A stretch of DNA of 64,000 nt from Halocatena marina (GCF_025913575.1 NZ_CP109785.1:1860001-1924000), one strand, 5' to 3'. Shown: positions 1 through 8,940, numbered from the stretch's first letter. The notes: generated by a model not told the origin, from the sequence alone. Made by a program: numbers and translations.

Positions 1-268
1 CCCAGCCACCACCGTGAGCGTACACGAGAACTGGGAACGGTGCTGATCCATCCGGTGTATAGATCCTGATTGGGATACCACCAGCAGGACCGTCGATCGT
101 AATGTCCCGTACCGATCCAACAGGTTCGGGATTCTTCGGTGGTGCCCACAGCTCTGCTAAAAGTTTCCGAGCCCCGTCGACAGAAAGCGTACTGAACCGT
201 GGAATCCCCGCATCTTTCCGTTCTTCGAGTACTGCGTTCACATTGGGGTGTGGTACCGTTGCCCTCAT
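1..268 (-). CDS. Alpha/beta hydrolase (esterase/lipase, HSL-like), truncated by window edge
   Basis: Only the first 89 codons are in the window; the gene continues beyond base 1. The visible part reads as an N-terminal cap region followed by a beta strand and VLVYAHGGGW. The HGGG oxyanion-hole motif is typical of the hormone-sensitive-lipase-like esterase family. The preceding DITIDGPAGGIPIRIYTPDG is the usual beta-strand lead-in of that family. The catalytic Ser, Asp and His lie outside the window, so substrate and activity cannot be judged. The ATG at 268 is the first in-frame start. It may serve the neighbouring acyl-CoA island by releasing acids from esters, but this is only inferred from position. 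Confidence 0.85.
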   Translation of the reverse strand, partial: MRATVPHPNVNAVLEERKDAGIPRFSTLSVDGARKLLAELWAPPKNPEPVGSVRDITIDGPAGGIPIRIYTPDGSAPFPVLVYAHGGGW

Positions 269-460
269 TTCACATCATCCGACCAAACGCTGCAAGCGGT
301 TATAGCTCTACGCCCCGCGAAAGCAAATGACCCAACAACCCGCGTGATGACTGAACTGGTTAGTGTCCAAAATAGATGCGCGAATAACTAGCACACGAAC
401 TGGACGGTGCGCTCGCAGCCCCTGTCCTAACTTCGCTCACACGAACTGCGGAGTGAGGTA

Positions 461-805
461 TTAATTCGAGAGGACCGGTGGCGATTCGTCGTTTTCGCTG
501 GTCGGTTGTGACTCGTTCGTGTGCTCAACGGGTAGTGTATCGAGCAGTTCCGCGGCTGCATCGAGTCGCTCGTCGATCTCGGTAACAAACTCACTCGTTT
601 GGTCCGTTGTGATCGCACCAGTGGCCGTCGGCTCGATGAGTCCTTCTTCTTCGAGGATGCGGAGCGAGTAGCGAACCTTGTGCTTGGGATAGCCCGATGC
701 ATCCGATAGTCGCATGATTCCGATTGGCTCGTGAGCGACTACTAGCTGTAATACTTGCATGTGTCGATCTAGCATATCGACGCGGTCTTCGAGATGACCT
801 ATCAT
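461..805 (-). CDS. Small winged-helix DNA-binding protein
   Basis: This is a 114-residue acidic protein. Residues about 15-65 (LQLVVAHEPIGIMRLSD through VRYSLRILEEEGLIEPT) form a recognisable winged helix-turn-helix. The segment KHKVRYSLRILEEEGLI fits the recognition helix, and the following GAITTD fits the wing. The C-terminal half is a predicted helix (EFVTEIDERLDAAAELLD) that could mediate dimerisation, followed by a disordered acidic tail. Such proteins are common in haloarchaea as uncharacterised regulators. It stands alone beside the acyl-CoA island and is a candidate local regulator, which is inference from position only. Confidence 0.75.
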   Translation of the reverse strand: MIGHLEDRVDMLDRHMQVLQLVVAHEPIGIMRLSDASGYPKHKVRYSLRILEEEGLIEPTATGAITTDQTSEFVTEIDERLDAAAELLDTLPVEHTNESQPTSENDESPPVLSN

Positions 806-1090
806 GGTACATAGTACCTCACACCCCAGTGATTTGAATGTTGTTAATCGCGATTCACATAGTAACCAATTTACTCCGAATTTTGTACGCTACTGCGTTC
901 TGTATGGACAATTCAATAGTTAAAATAAGCAATATTACCTGTGTTTTTCAGACATCTCATTCAGAATTGCTCAACTATATGGTAATACGCAGAACCAGCA
1001 CTGCTCAGACGCAGTTGGTTTATTGTAATCGGTCGTATTCTGGTTGACTCTCGTGGGAGACAACTGCGAGTCGGTGACACCGCACCTCGG

Positions 1091-2257
1091 TTAGTACGAT
1101 CGCGGAAGACCGAGATGGTGCTCAGCAATGAAGTTTTTGACCATCTCGTTCGAAACGGGCGCCGTCTGTGTGAGACGCATATTCTGCCAGATATCGTATA
1201 CTTCGTACTCGCGCGTGAATCCGTTTCCACCGTGGGTCTGAATTGCTTGCGAGGCAGCTTCGGTCGCAAACTCGCTCGTGAGTAGTTTCGCTGCGTTCGC
1301 TTCCATGCCACAATCCTCGCCGTCGTCCCACTTTGAGGCCGCTTCGTACGTTATCTGCCGGGCAGCCATGAGCTTCGCGTAGTGCTCTGCCAGTGGGTGC
1401 TGAATAGCCTGATGGGAGCCGATTGGCTGCCCGAAGACCTCGCGGTCGTTCGCGTACTCGACCGCGAGATCGATCGCCCGGAGTCCACCCCCAAGCGCAC
1501 TCGCTGCTCCCCCGATACGCTCTGTGTTGAGCGTATCGAACAGCAGGTAGAGTCCACCATCCTCGGCCCCTAGAATGTGATCTTCGTGGACTCGGAGCCC
1601 GTCGATGTCAACTTGGTATTGGCGTTCGAACCACTGAACAGTCGTATCAAGCTCTGTGAGCGAGATGCCGTCCCGAGAAGCAGGATCGTCGACAAGAAAC
1701 ATCGTAACCCCGTGAGTAGGATTCGAGCGGTCGAACGCTGTTGTACGCGCTATCAGCAACATTGAATCGGCGTTCTCGACGCCACTGATGAACGTCTTCT
1801 GACCGTTGATGACGAACTCACTCCCATCGCGCTCGGCGTGCGTGTCGATGTTGAGCGTGTTCGTTCCCGCTCGCGGCTCGGTTAATCCCATACAGAACCG
1901 CATCTCGCCGTTGGCAATCTTCGGTAGATACGCTTGCTTCTGGGATTCGGTGCCATGGCGCTGAATACCGATGCCACCAAAGACTGGCGTGAGCACGAAA
2001 ATAATCCCACCCTGCCCGCCTCCGCGAGAAAGTTCCTCAATGACAATAGTCATTTCATGCATTCCCATTCCTTCACCGCCGTACGCTTCGGGAATTGCCA
2101 CTCCGAGCCATCCGTTGTCCGCTAGATCCTGCCAGTACTCTTCCGGGAACTGCTTGGCATCGACGTGTTCGCGCCAGTAAGTGGAATCGTACTCGTCGGC
2201 GATATCGCCAACGGCCTCCCGGATCATGTCACGCATTTCCTTATCAACTGAGGGCAT
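1091..2257 (-). CDS. Acyl-CoA dehydrogenase
   Basis: A full-length (388 aa) FAD-dependent acyl-CoA dehydrogenase, catalysing alpha,beta-desaturation of an acyl-CoA with electrons passed to ETF. The N-terminal helical domain, the middle beta domain (MGLTEPRAGTNTLNID, NGQKTFISG) and the C-terminal four-helix domain (DREVFGQPIGSHQAIQHPLAE, QTHGGNGFTREYEV) are all present. The usual C-terminal catalytic Glu of the IYEGT motif aligns with Pro (QTAPVSNEM). A Glu is present in the helix-G position (LNTERIGGAA), where isovaleryl- and long-chain-type enzymes carry their base. It lies next to the AMP-forming ligase on the same strand and probably acts on that enzyme's product. Its chain-length or side-chain preference cannot be read from the sequence. 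Confidence 0.93.
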   Translation of the reverse strand: MPSVDKEMRDMIREAVGDIADEYDSTYWREHVDAKQFPEEYWQDLADNGWLGVAIPEAYGGEGMGMHEMTIVIEELSRGGGQGGIIFVLTPVFGGIGIQRHGTESQKQAYLPKIANGEMRFCMGLTEPRAGTNTLNIDTHAERDGSEFVINGQKTFISGVENADSMLLIARTTAFDRSNPTHGVTMFLVDDPASRDGISLTELDTTVQWFERQYQVDIDGLRVHEDHILGAEDGGLYLLFDTLNTERIGGAASALGGGLRAIDLAVEYANDREVFGQPIGSHQAIQHPLAEHYAKLMAARQITYEAASKWDDGEDCGMEANAAKLLTSEFATEAASQAIQTHGGNGFTREYEVYDIWQNMRLTQTAPVSNEMVKNFIAEHHLGLPRSY

Positions 2258-2385
2258 ATTCCAGATGCACTACGATCTATAATAACGGTTGTGCCGGGCA
2301 TGCATGGCCACCGAAAACGAAGCTACCAACATAGATATAGATAAACAGTAGAGTAACTGTTACAAATTGAGACTGAGCGATCGCC

Positions 2386-4047
2386 TCAGAGTTCTTCGTC
2401 TGTCGGTTTCAGTGGTTCACCGAGTCGTTCGGATGCGGTTGCTTCGAGCTTGAATCGCTGGACCTTTTGGGTCGCACTCCGGGGAAGTTCTGTAACGAAG
2501 AACACGCGACGTGGATGGGCATAGGTGGCGACATGATCGAGTGTGAATTGACGGAGTTCTTCTTCATCGACCGTCGCTCCGTCCTCGGTAACGACGAACG
2601 CGACTGGTGCTTTGCCTTTCATCTCGTGATCAGCTGCGACGACGGCGGCTTCAGCAACGGCCGGATGATCGTACAGTGCATCCTCGACTTCGGCCGGATA
2701 GACGTTCTCACCGCCGACGATCATCATATCATCAGCACGATCGACGATCCAAAAGTACCCATCGCTGTCGACACGCGCGATGTCTCCCGTGTAGAACCAC
2801 CCATCGTCGTCAAACACTGCTTCAGTCTTCGCAGGACGCTCGTAGTATCCTGTGAACACCTGTGGGCCGCGAACGGCGATCTCTCCGGTGACCTGTGTCT
2901 CGTCGTCGAAATCAATGTTTGCGTTCACAAACGGCGTGAGCTCTTCTGGTTCAATGAGTGTCTCACGGCTGTCAGGATTTGTGAGCTTGAGTTCGATGTT
3001 CGGCACCGGAGGACCGATACACCCCGCAGCCTTGCGAACTCCTCGCGACGGTTCGGTGGTACCAGCAGGCGACGTTTCCGTCATACCCCATCCTTCGGTC
3101 ATTGGAACGTCCCACGCGGCTTCGATTTCGCGTCGGGTCGAATCCGCAAGCGGCGCAGCCGCACAGATGGCGTTCTCTAGCGAGGAAAGGTCGTAGTCTA
3201 ATGGGGAATCTCGGTATTCGCGGAACATCATCGTGTACATCGCTGGTACACCCGCGAAATGGGTTATTGAATGCTCCTGAATGGCGTTGAGCATCGGTTC
3301 TGCTTCGGGCTGGGGCTGAAGTATCATCGTTGCACCCGTATAGAGGAACGTTCCCATGAGCGCGTTCATCGCGTAGACGTGAAAGAGCGGAAGGACGAGC
3401 AGTCCTGTGTCATCAGGATCGAGCGCCAGTCCCCCCGAATCGTAGGATTCGATCGTCGTGAGAAGGTTTTCGTGGGTGAGTAACACCCCTTTGGGCTTTC
3501 CAGTGGTTCCACTAGTGTAGGGCTGACAGGCTACGTCGTCGAACGCGCGTTCGGGTCGATCGAGATCCGCGCTCGCCGCAGCGATGGTGTGCGAATAGTT
3601 AATGCAGCCCTGATCACTCACTCCCGGAATGAACGTCGTTTCCACGTCAGCCGCGCGAGACAGCTGTTTGGCTTCATCTGCGAGCAGTGGCGAGGCGATC
3701 AAATAGTCGACACCCCCGTCTTCGAGTACGAAGACGAGTGTTTCGGGATCCATCCGGAGATTTAGTGGGATCGGGACCGTTCCTGCCTTGATCGCCCCAA
3801 AATACGCGCTTGGAAACTGAAGCGTGTTCGGTATGAGCAACCCAACACGTTCTCCGGCCGCAACACCGGCATCGAGGAGAACATTCGCCACCCGCCTCGA
3901 TTCGGTATCGAGTTCTGCGAACGACTGTTCGCCGCCGAGACCGACGAATGCGGTCTTGTCACCGTACCGGTGGGCAGCCATCGCTGGGAGGTCACCCATG
4001 TGTCGAAGTGGTTTACCGTTGTAGTATTCCATGTTTCTGATGATCAT
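2386..4047 (-). CDS. AMP-forming acyl-CoA synthetase
   Basis: A 553-residue member of the ANL superfamily that activates a carboxylic acid to its CoA thioester via an acyl-adenylate. The phosphate-binding loop YTSGTTGKPKGVLLTH lies near residues 178-193. The motifs GWGMTETSP, YTGDIARVDSDGYFWIVDRADDMMIVGGENVYPAEVE and the C-terminal lysine motif (PRSATQKVQRFKL) are all intact. The ATG at 4047 is preceded by GAGGA at short spacing; an internal Met five codons in is an alternative. It lies 129 bases from the acyl-CoA dehydrogenase on the same strand. Length and motifs fit medium-chain or branched-chain acid ligases, and also CaiC-like betaine ligases; the actual acid is unknown. Confidence 0.93.
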   Translation of the reverse strand: MIIRNMEYYNGKPLRHMGDLPAMAAHRYGDKTAFVGLGGEQSFAELDTESRRVANVLLDAGVAAGERVGLLIPNTLQFPSAYFGAIKAGTVPIPLNLRMDPETLVFVLEDGGVDYLIASPLLADEAKQLSRAADVETTFIPGVSDQGCINYSHTIAAASADLDRPERAFDDVACQPYTSGTTGKPKGVLLTHENLLTTIESYDSGGLALDPDDTGLLVLPLFHVYAMNALMGTFLYTGATMILQPQPEAEPMLNAIQEHSITHFAGVPAMYTMMFREYRDSPLDYDLSSLENAICAAAPLADSTRREIEAAWDVPMTEGWGMTETSPAGTTEPSRGVRKAAGCIGPPVPNIELKLTNPDSRETLIEPEELTPFVNANIDFDDETQVTGEIAVRGPQVFTGYYERPAKTEAVFDDDGWFYTGDIARVDSDGYFWIVDRADDMMIVGGENVYPAEVEDALYDHPAVAEAAVVAADHEMKGKAPVAFVVTEDGATVDEEELRQFTLDHVATYAHPRRVFFVTELPRSATQKVQRFKLEATASERLGEPLKPTDEEL

Positions 4048-4192
4048 ATTTCCTCATGCATATTAAATATTGACGTGATCTGTCCATTTTAACAATCACT
4101 TTGTGTTGCGAGAGCCAGAAGTGAACATCATAACGTTGTGTGTTGGATATCATCGACTGAATTAATGGCTAGTTTGACATTGTGGGAGAAAC

Positions 4193-4198
4193 GGAGGT
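4193..4198 (+). promoter_or_regulatory. Shine-Dalgarno site deciding the carboxyltransferase start
   Basis: GGAGGT sits four bases before the in-frame ATG at 4203. It supports that start over the GTG at 4182. Confidence 0.6.
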
Positions 4199-4202
4199 AT
4201 GT

Positions 4203-5894
4203 ATGGAAATCGATATCGGTGATGACACTGACGAGGAAACAGCTCGGGCGATCGCGACCGCGATATCGGAACATCTCGGTCGATCAGTCGAGATCGTCGA
4301 CGAGGAGGCTCCAAATACGAGGGAAGCAGACTGGCGTGGGGCTGGATCAGTTGTGACCGAGCGTGAGGAACAACTTCGCGCAGAGATCGAAGCAATCGTA
4401 TCAGGTGGTCCCGAGCGCGGGCACGAGAAGATCGCAGATCTGGGGAAGGTCTTTGTCCGTGATCGTCTCGATATGATCTTCGATACCATCGAGTACGAGG
4501 ATGGGACCTTCGCACGGCAGACGGACGAGGAACTCCCTGCAGACGGGTTGCTAACAGGAGTTGGAACCATCGATGGCCGAACCATCGCATTCACGGCGAA
4601 CGATTACACAGTGAAAGCTGGTTCCTTGGGACAGATGGGTGTCGAGAAAGTGATCCGGATCGAAGAGCGCGCGATGGAGATGGGCATTCCGATGCTCCGA
4701 CTGATCGATTCAACAGGCGCACGCCTCGACACCGCAGAACGCGAGCCGGGCGAGACGCATATGGGACGCTATCACGGCGGGAAGATGTTCTACAATCAGT
4801 GTCGTCTCTCTGGGCAGGTTCCACAGATCGGCGTGCTCTATGGTCCGGATATTGCAGGCTCTGCGTACACTCCCGTCTTCTGTGATTTCCTCATCATGGT
4901 TGCGGACATTTCGGGGATGGCAATCGCCTCACCGCGCATCGTCGAAGCAATGACTGGCGAATCCGTCGACATGGACGCACTCGGTGGCCCGGAGGTCCAC
5001 GCGACCCAGAGCGGAAGCGCAGATCTCGTTGTCCCCGACGAAGCGGCGGCCGCAACAACGGTCCGTTCGCTCCTCTCGTATCTTCCCCAGAGCTACGCCG
5101 AGCAACCACCCACGGATGAATCGATTCCACCGAGAAAGAATCCGAACAGCCTCGACGCTGTCATCCCCGAGCAGCCGAACAAGGCGTACGATGTCCACGA
5201 AACCATCGACCGACTCGTCGATCGAGCATCGTTTTTCGAACTCATGCCCCGCTTCGCTCCGGAGATAGTCACCGGTTTCGCACGAATTGACGGCCGCTCC
5301 GTGGGCGTCGTCGCCAACCAGCCTGAGCACGTCAGCGGAGCCATCTTTCCAGACTCGGCCGATAAGGCCGCAGGGTTCGTCTGGACCTGTGACGCCTACA
5401 ACATCCCGCTGGTCTACCTCTGTGATACGCCAGGATTCATGATCGGTTCAGCGGTCGAACGCGAGGGCGTCCTCCGGAAAGGAAGAAAACTCATCTATGC
5501 AACCTCGAACGCGCAAGTTCCCAAATTCTGTGTGATCATCAGAAAAGCCTACGGGGCGGGAATTTATGCGATGTGTGGACCGTCGTTCGGGGCTGATGCG
5601 ACACTGGCGCTTCCGTCTGCCGAAATCGCGGTCATGGGACCCGACGCCGCTGTCCACGCACTGTTCGGGGGACAACTAGAAGCGATGGAGGACGAAGCGC
5701 GCGAGCAGTTCATCGAAAGCGCAAAAGCGGAGTACCGAAACTACATCGACATCAACGCACAAGCATCGAAGATGCAGGTTGATGAACTCCTTCCTGCGGG
5801 CGATCTCCGCGAACAGCTGAAAGCGCGTCTTGCCGCGTTCAGTACGAAACAACGGTCCGAACGCCCACAACACCACGGAACAGTACTGTTCTGA
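4203..5894 (+). CDS. Acyl-CoA carboxylase carboxyltransferase subunit with extra N-terminal domain
   Basis: The protein is about 563 residues. From about residue 75 on it is a typical PccB/AccD-type carboxyltransferase, with N- and C-terminal crotonase-like halves (SLGQMGVEKVIRIEERA, RLIDSTGARLDT, LCDTPGFMIGSAVEREG, KAYGAGIYAMCGPSFGADATLALPSAEIAVMGPDAAVHALFG). It transfers carboxybiotin CO2 to an acyl-CoA. The first ~50 residues (MEIDIGDDTDEETARAIATA, ending near ADW) resemble the short epsilon/PccX-type small subunits, here joined in frame. No biotin carboxylase or biotin carrier gene is nearby, so partners must be encoded elsewhere. The ATG at 4203 follows GGAGGT (4193-4198); an upstream in-frame GTG at 4182 is less likely. 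Confidence 0.92.
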   Translation: MEIDIGDDTDEETARAIATAISEHLGRSVEIVDEEAPNTREADWRGAGSVVTEREEQLRAEIEAIVSGGPERGHEKIADLGKVFVRDRLDMIFDTIEYEDGTFARQTDEELPADGLLTGVGTIDGRTIAFTANDYTVKAGSLGQMGVEKVIRIEERAMEMGIPMLRLIDSTGARLDTAEREPGETHMGRYHGGKMFYNQCRLSGQVPQIGVLYGPDIAGSAYTPVFCDFLIMVADISGMAIASPRIVEAMTGESVDMDALGGPEVHATQSGSADLVVPDEAAAATTVRSLLSYLPQSYAEQPPTDESIPPRKNPNSLDAVIPEQPNKAYDVHETIDRLVDRASFFELMPRFAPEIVTGFARIDGRSVGVVANQPEHVSGAIFPDSADKAAGFVWTCDAYNIPLVYLCDTPGFMIGSAVEREGVLRKGRKLIYATSNAQVPKFCVIIRKAYGAGIYAMCGPSFGADATLALPSAEIAVMGPDAAVHALFGGQLEAMEDEAREQFIESAKAEYRNYIDINAQASKMQVDELLPAGDLREQLKARLAAFSTKQRSERPQHHGTVLF

Positions 5895-5913
5895 GTCCAA
5901 CTCCGCCCTCAGA

Positions 5914-6759
5914 TTAGAACGGTGAAGACGCGAGCAGTTGGCCACCGTCGACGGCAAAGTAGCCGCCGGTGACGTAGGCGGCCGCAGGACTCGTAAGAAA
6001 GAGCACTGTCGGGACGCAGTCGGCGGGTGTACCGAATCGCTCTGCCGGGATATCTTGAAGAATCTCCTCTGGAAGCTCGCCACCAGCTGCCTCGGTTACG
6101 CCTTCGGTTTCGATGATGCCCGGTGCGATCGTATTCGCCCTGATGTCGTGGACTGCCCATTCGCTCGCTACAGTCTGCATCAGGTTGTGGACACCCGCTT
6201 TTCCCGCGCCAGAGTGAGCGTGATACGGTGCACCTTGTACGCTGTTGGTCGCGCCCATCGAAACGATCGCGCCACCATCATTCTCGATCATGTGTTCGCC
6301 AACGCTCAGTGTGCAGTAGGCCGTTCCGTCGAGGATAGTTCCGACCACGGCGCGCCAGCCGTTCGGCGTCAGCAGCTCGGTCGGGGTGAGAAAGTTCGCA
6401 CCGGCGTTGTTCACAAGCACATCGATACCGCCGAACTCCTCAACCACCGTCTCAGTCATGGTATCGACGCTCTCGTACTCACGAACGTCGACAGTCGTCG
6501 CATACGCTCGTCCACCACGGCTTTCGATTTCCTCGACAACCGGTGTGAGGTGATCCATATTGCGGCTGACAACGGCGACATCCGCGCCGTGATCTGCAAA
6601 CGCGAGTGCAACCGCCTTGCCGATACCAGTACCGCCCCCTGTAACGAGGACAACCCGATCGGCGAACAGATCTTCGGCGAACAGATCGGTGCTCGGAGGC
6701 GTTTCACCGAGACCAACCATCAGCGAATCACCTTCTCGACGCACACTGTTACTCCCCAT
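5914..6759 (-). CDS. SDR oxidoreductase, 2,4-dienoyl-CoA-reductase-like
   Basis: A 281-residue short-chain dehydrogenase. The Rossmann motif VLVTGGGTGIGKAVA is near residue 38, NNAG near 115, and the C-terminal PG...T and GGYFAVDGGQLL segments are intact. The active-site region reads YHAHSGAGKAGV: the Lys is present but the residue four positions before it is Ser, not the Tyr of a classical YxxxK. Absence of that Tyr is characteristic of 2,4-dienoyl-CoA reductase and related enoyl reductases. That fits an enzyme acting on enoyl- or dienoyl-CoA with NADPH. It starts 22 bases after the BKACE gene and probably forms an operon with it and the hydratase. Confidence 0.88.
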   Translation of the reverse strand: MGSNSVRREGDSLMVGLGETPPSTDLFAEDLFADRVVLVTGGGTGIGKAVALAFADHGADVAVVSRNMDHLTPVVEEIESRGGRAYATTVDVREYESVDTMTETVVEEFGGIDVLVNNAGANFLTPTELLTPNGWRAVVGTILDGTAYCTLSVGEHMIENDGGAIVSMGATNSVQGAPYHAHSGAGKAGVHNLMQTVASEWAVHDIRANTIAPGIIETEGVTEAAGGELPEEILQDIPAERFGTPADCVPTVLFLTSPAAAYVTGGYFAVDGGQLLASSPF

Positions 6760-6781
6760 TCGAATCGTAGCTCGTTGTATC

Positions 6782-7666
6782 TCATTGTTTCATCCCCAGA
6801 ATTTCCCGCGCTTCGTCGGGTGTCGCGGGTGTTCGACCGACAGCTCGGGTCAGTTTCGCTGCCTGTTCGACGAGTTCGGGATTGGTCGACATCTCACCGT
6901 TTGGTAAATAGAAGTTGTCTTCGAGACCAACACGGATATTACCGCCCATCGAGAGCGCACCAGCGGCGAGTGCCCACTGTTCACGACCGATGCCGATCAC
7001 TTGCCAGTTGGCGTCATCAGGGAGCTGTTTGACCTGATGAACGAGGTTTTCGACTGTCGCTGGGATTCCACCGAGTACACCCATGATGAGACTAAACTGC
7101 AGTGGATGAGAGAGATCATCCATCTTTAATAACGGCTTGATATTTCCAATGTGACCAGTGTCGAAGCACTCCAATTCGGGTTTCACCCCGGCGTCGGCCA
7201 TCGCATTCACGAACTGTCCGATCTCCTCGAAGGAGTTTTCGAACACCATATCGAACACGAACTCCTCGCGGGATTCAGAGTATTTTGCGTAGTTCATCGA
7301 TCCCATGTTCAGCGCCGCGAGATCGGGTTGTGCCTCCTGAATATACTCAATACGCTCTTTGACCGACGCGTGGAGCGCTCCCGTCGAAAAGTTAAGTAGA
7401 ATGTCGGTTCGATCTCTCACCTCATCATAAATATCTTGATAAATTTCTGTGCTGTACGTCGGGCTCCCATCTTCGGTCCGAGCATGAATGTGGGCGATGG
7501 CAGCACCCGCCTCCCGAGCAGCGGCAGCGTCTTCGGCGATCTCTTCGGGCGTATACGGAATCGCTTCGCACTGATCGCGCGTGGTGAGTGCACCGGTGAG
7601 TGCTGCGGAAATAATCGCCCGTTCCGGATCATTTCCTTTGATGGATTGCTGATCGTTAATCGTCAT
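6782..7666 (-). CDS. BKACE family beta-keto acid cleavage enzyme
   Basis: About 294 residues from the ATG at 7666. This is the 3-keto-5-aminohexanoate cleavage enzyme family (formerly DUF849), zinc-dependent TIM barrels that condense a beta-keto acid with acetyl-CoA to give acetoacetate and a new CoA thioester. Family hallmarks are AIISAALTGALTTRDQCEAIPYTPEEIAEDA, the metal-binding AHIHAR, LNFSTGAL, LNMGSMNYA, and VIGIGREQWALAAGALSMGGNIRVGLEDNFYLPNGEM near the C-terminus. It overlaps the 3' end of the hydratase gene by 11 bases, so translation is probably coupled. Known BKACE substrates include dehydrocarnitine and 3-keto-5-aminohexanoate; which applies here is unknown. Confidence 0.93.
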   Translation of the reverse strand: MTINDQQSIKGNDPERAIISAALTGALTTRDQCEAIPYTPEEIAEDAAAAREAGAAIAHIHARTEDGSPTYSTEIYQDIYDEVRDRTDILLNFSTGALHASVKERIEYIQEAQPDLAALNMGSMNYAKYSESREEFVFDMVFENSFEEIGQFVNAMADAGVKPELECFDTGHIGNIKPLLKMDDLSHPLQFSLIMGVLGGIPATVENLVHQVKQLPDDANWQVIGIGREQWALAAGALSMGGNIRVGLEDNFYLPNGEMSTNPELVEQAAKLTRAVGRTPATPDEAREILGMKQ

Positions 7667-8483
7667 TGTTGTCGAGAGAGCGTTCGGTCCACTCAGGCTG
7701 TTCGTCGAGCAAGAATGCGTTGATTCCCTCCTCGGTCGCATCACTCATGGCAAGGAGTGCTATACTCTCGCGCATGTACGAAAGCGCCTCGTGAAATCCC
7801 ATATCGCGTTGGTTGTAGAACGATTCTTTCCCCATTTCGATCATCACTGGTGAGGAAGCCGCGAGATCATCAATGAGATCGTCGAGCTCTGCCTCGAACT
7901 CATCGCTCGGAACAACATCGGTGGTGAGTCCAATTTCGTGGGCCTTCGCAGCATCAATGTGCTCACCCGTAAAGAGCAGTTTGAAACCTTGCTTTTCGTG
8001 GACAGTGCGCATGATTGGTACGAGTGCCTGTGAAGGAAACATGCCAATATTCGCCTCGGGGGTTCCAAAGGTCGCATCGTCGGAGGCAAGGACGAGATCA
8101 CAGGCCGCTGCAAGACCCATCCCTCCAGCGAGGCAGTAGCCTTCGACAGCGGCAACGACCAGCGCGCCGGTATCGATCAGTTGTTCCATCAGCTCTGCTA
8201 GCCCCGAAAAGCTGTTTCGGTACGCCTGTGGTCCTTTTCCGACGTTCGATGCTATACTCTTGAGGTCGCCACCCGAGGAGAACGTTCCAGCAGCGCCACG
8301 GATGACGACAACGCGTGCTGGACCTGCATCAGCAGCCGCAAGCACAGCACTCAGCCCCTCAAGAACATTCTCGTTCATCGCATTGTGCTGTTCGGGTCGG
8401 TCGATTACTGCTCTGATCACCAGCTCGTCGTCGCTGACGGTTACTGTGAGATCCTCGTTTCCATCTATGTTCGTTTCGGTCAT
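7656..8483 (-). CDS. Enoyl-CoA hydratase/isomerase family protein
   Basis: A 275-residue crotonase-fold enzyme from the ATG at 8483, which has a purine-rich GAGGAG-like stretch upstream. Motifs are DRPEQHNAMNENVL, the oxyanion-hole segment GAAGTFSSGGDLKSI, and the second segment EGYCLAGGMGLAAACDLVLASDDATFGTPEANIGMFP, which retains one active-site Glu (in GTPEAN). Hydration of an enoyl-CoA or isomerisation are both possible. The gene is first in a three-gene operon with BKACE and the SDR. The combination of ligase, dehydrogenase, hydratase and BKACE recalls carnitine/crotonobetaine metabolism, but no residue in this protein proves that. Confidence 0.92.
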   Translation of the reverse strand: MTETNIDGNEDLTVTVSDDELVIRAVIDRPEQHNAMNENVLEGLSAVLAAADAGPARVVVIRGAAGTFSSGGDLKSIASNVGKGPQAYRNSFSGLAELMEQLIDTGALVVAAVEGYCLAGGMGLAAACDLVLASDDATFGTPEANIGMFPSQALVPIMRTVHEKQGFKLLFTGEHIDAAKAHEIGLTTDVVPSDEFEAELDDLIDDLAASSPVMIEMGKESFYNQRDMGFHEALSYMRESIALLAMSDATEEGINAFLLDEQPEWTERSLDNNDD

Positions 8484-8940
8484 CGGTGCGCTCCTCGAAA
8501 CACGTTTACGTCCAATTCGTCTGTGCAGGGTACTGCTACGGTTGATACCATTAGATCGGGCTCGGATTGTTCGCACGGTCGTTCAGTTTCCCAGAATGTG
8601 TCGTCCGTCATCGTTCGAATATCTGTGTTTTCGTCTTTGTTCGCTTCATTCTAGCTTTCGTGTATGGCTAATAATTCTATTCCGCGAAATGCAGGGGTGT
8701 TTTTATAATACGAAGAATACGGTAGACGTAGACGTTATATCGTCTATGAGTGGGTGGAGAGAAGAACAAACCACTAGATTCAAAGATACGACTATCCAGA
8801 ACAATTAAATGTAGATGTATGATTGTAATGCCTCGGATAGAAGGGGTTTGAATAGAGGGGAAAGGTCAACAAGCCTCTCACGATACGGACCACTATTCGA
8901 ATAAAAATTATGGATTCTAGATCACATCGAAACGTATGGG
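8484..8940. other. Intergenic region between the hydratase and tfb promoters
   Basis: Divergent region without a supported gene. It holds the upstream side of the hydratase operon, an AT-rich tract near 8690-8830 and a degenerate copy of the 20-bp dyad (8809-8828). Open frames here mostly run antisense into the hydratase gene. Confidence 0.6.
8809..8828 (-). repeat. Degenerate copy of the 20-bp dispersed dyad
   Basis: Read on the minus strand, TTACAATCATACATCTACAT matches the consensus TTACAAGCATACGTCTGTAA at 15 of 20 positions. The left arm and centre are conserved and the right arm is degraded. Confidence 0.4.

Noticed and set aside
5938..7032. A 364-codon frame antisense to the SDR and BKACE genes
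   Set aside because: It spans two well-supported genes and their junction, with basic composition and no motif.
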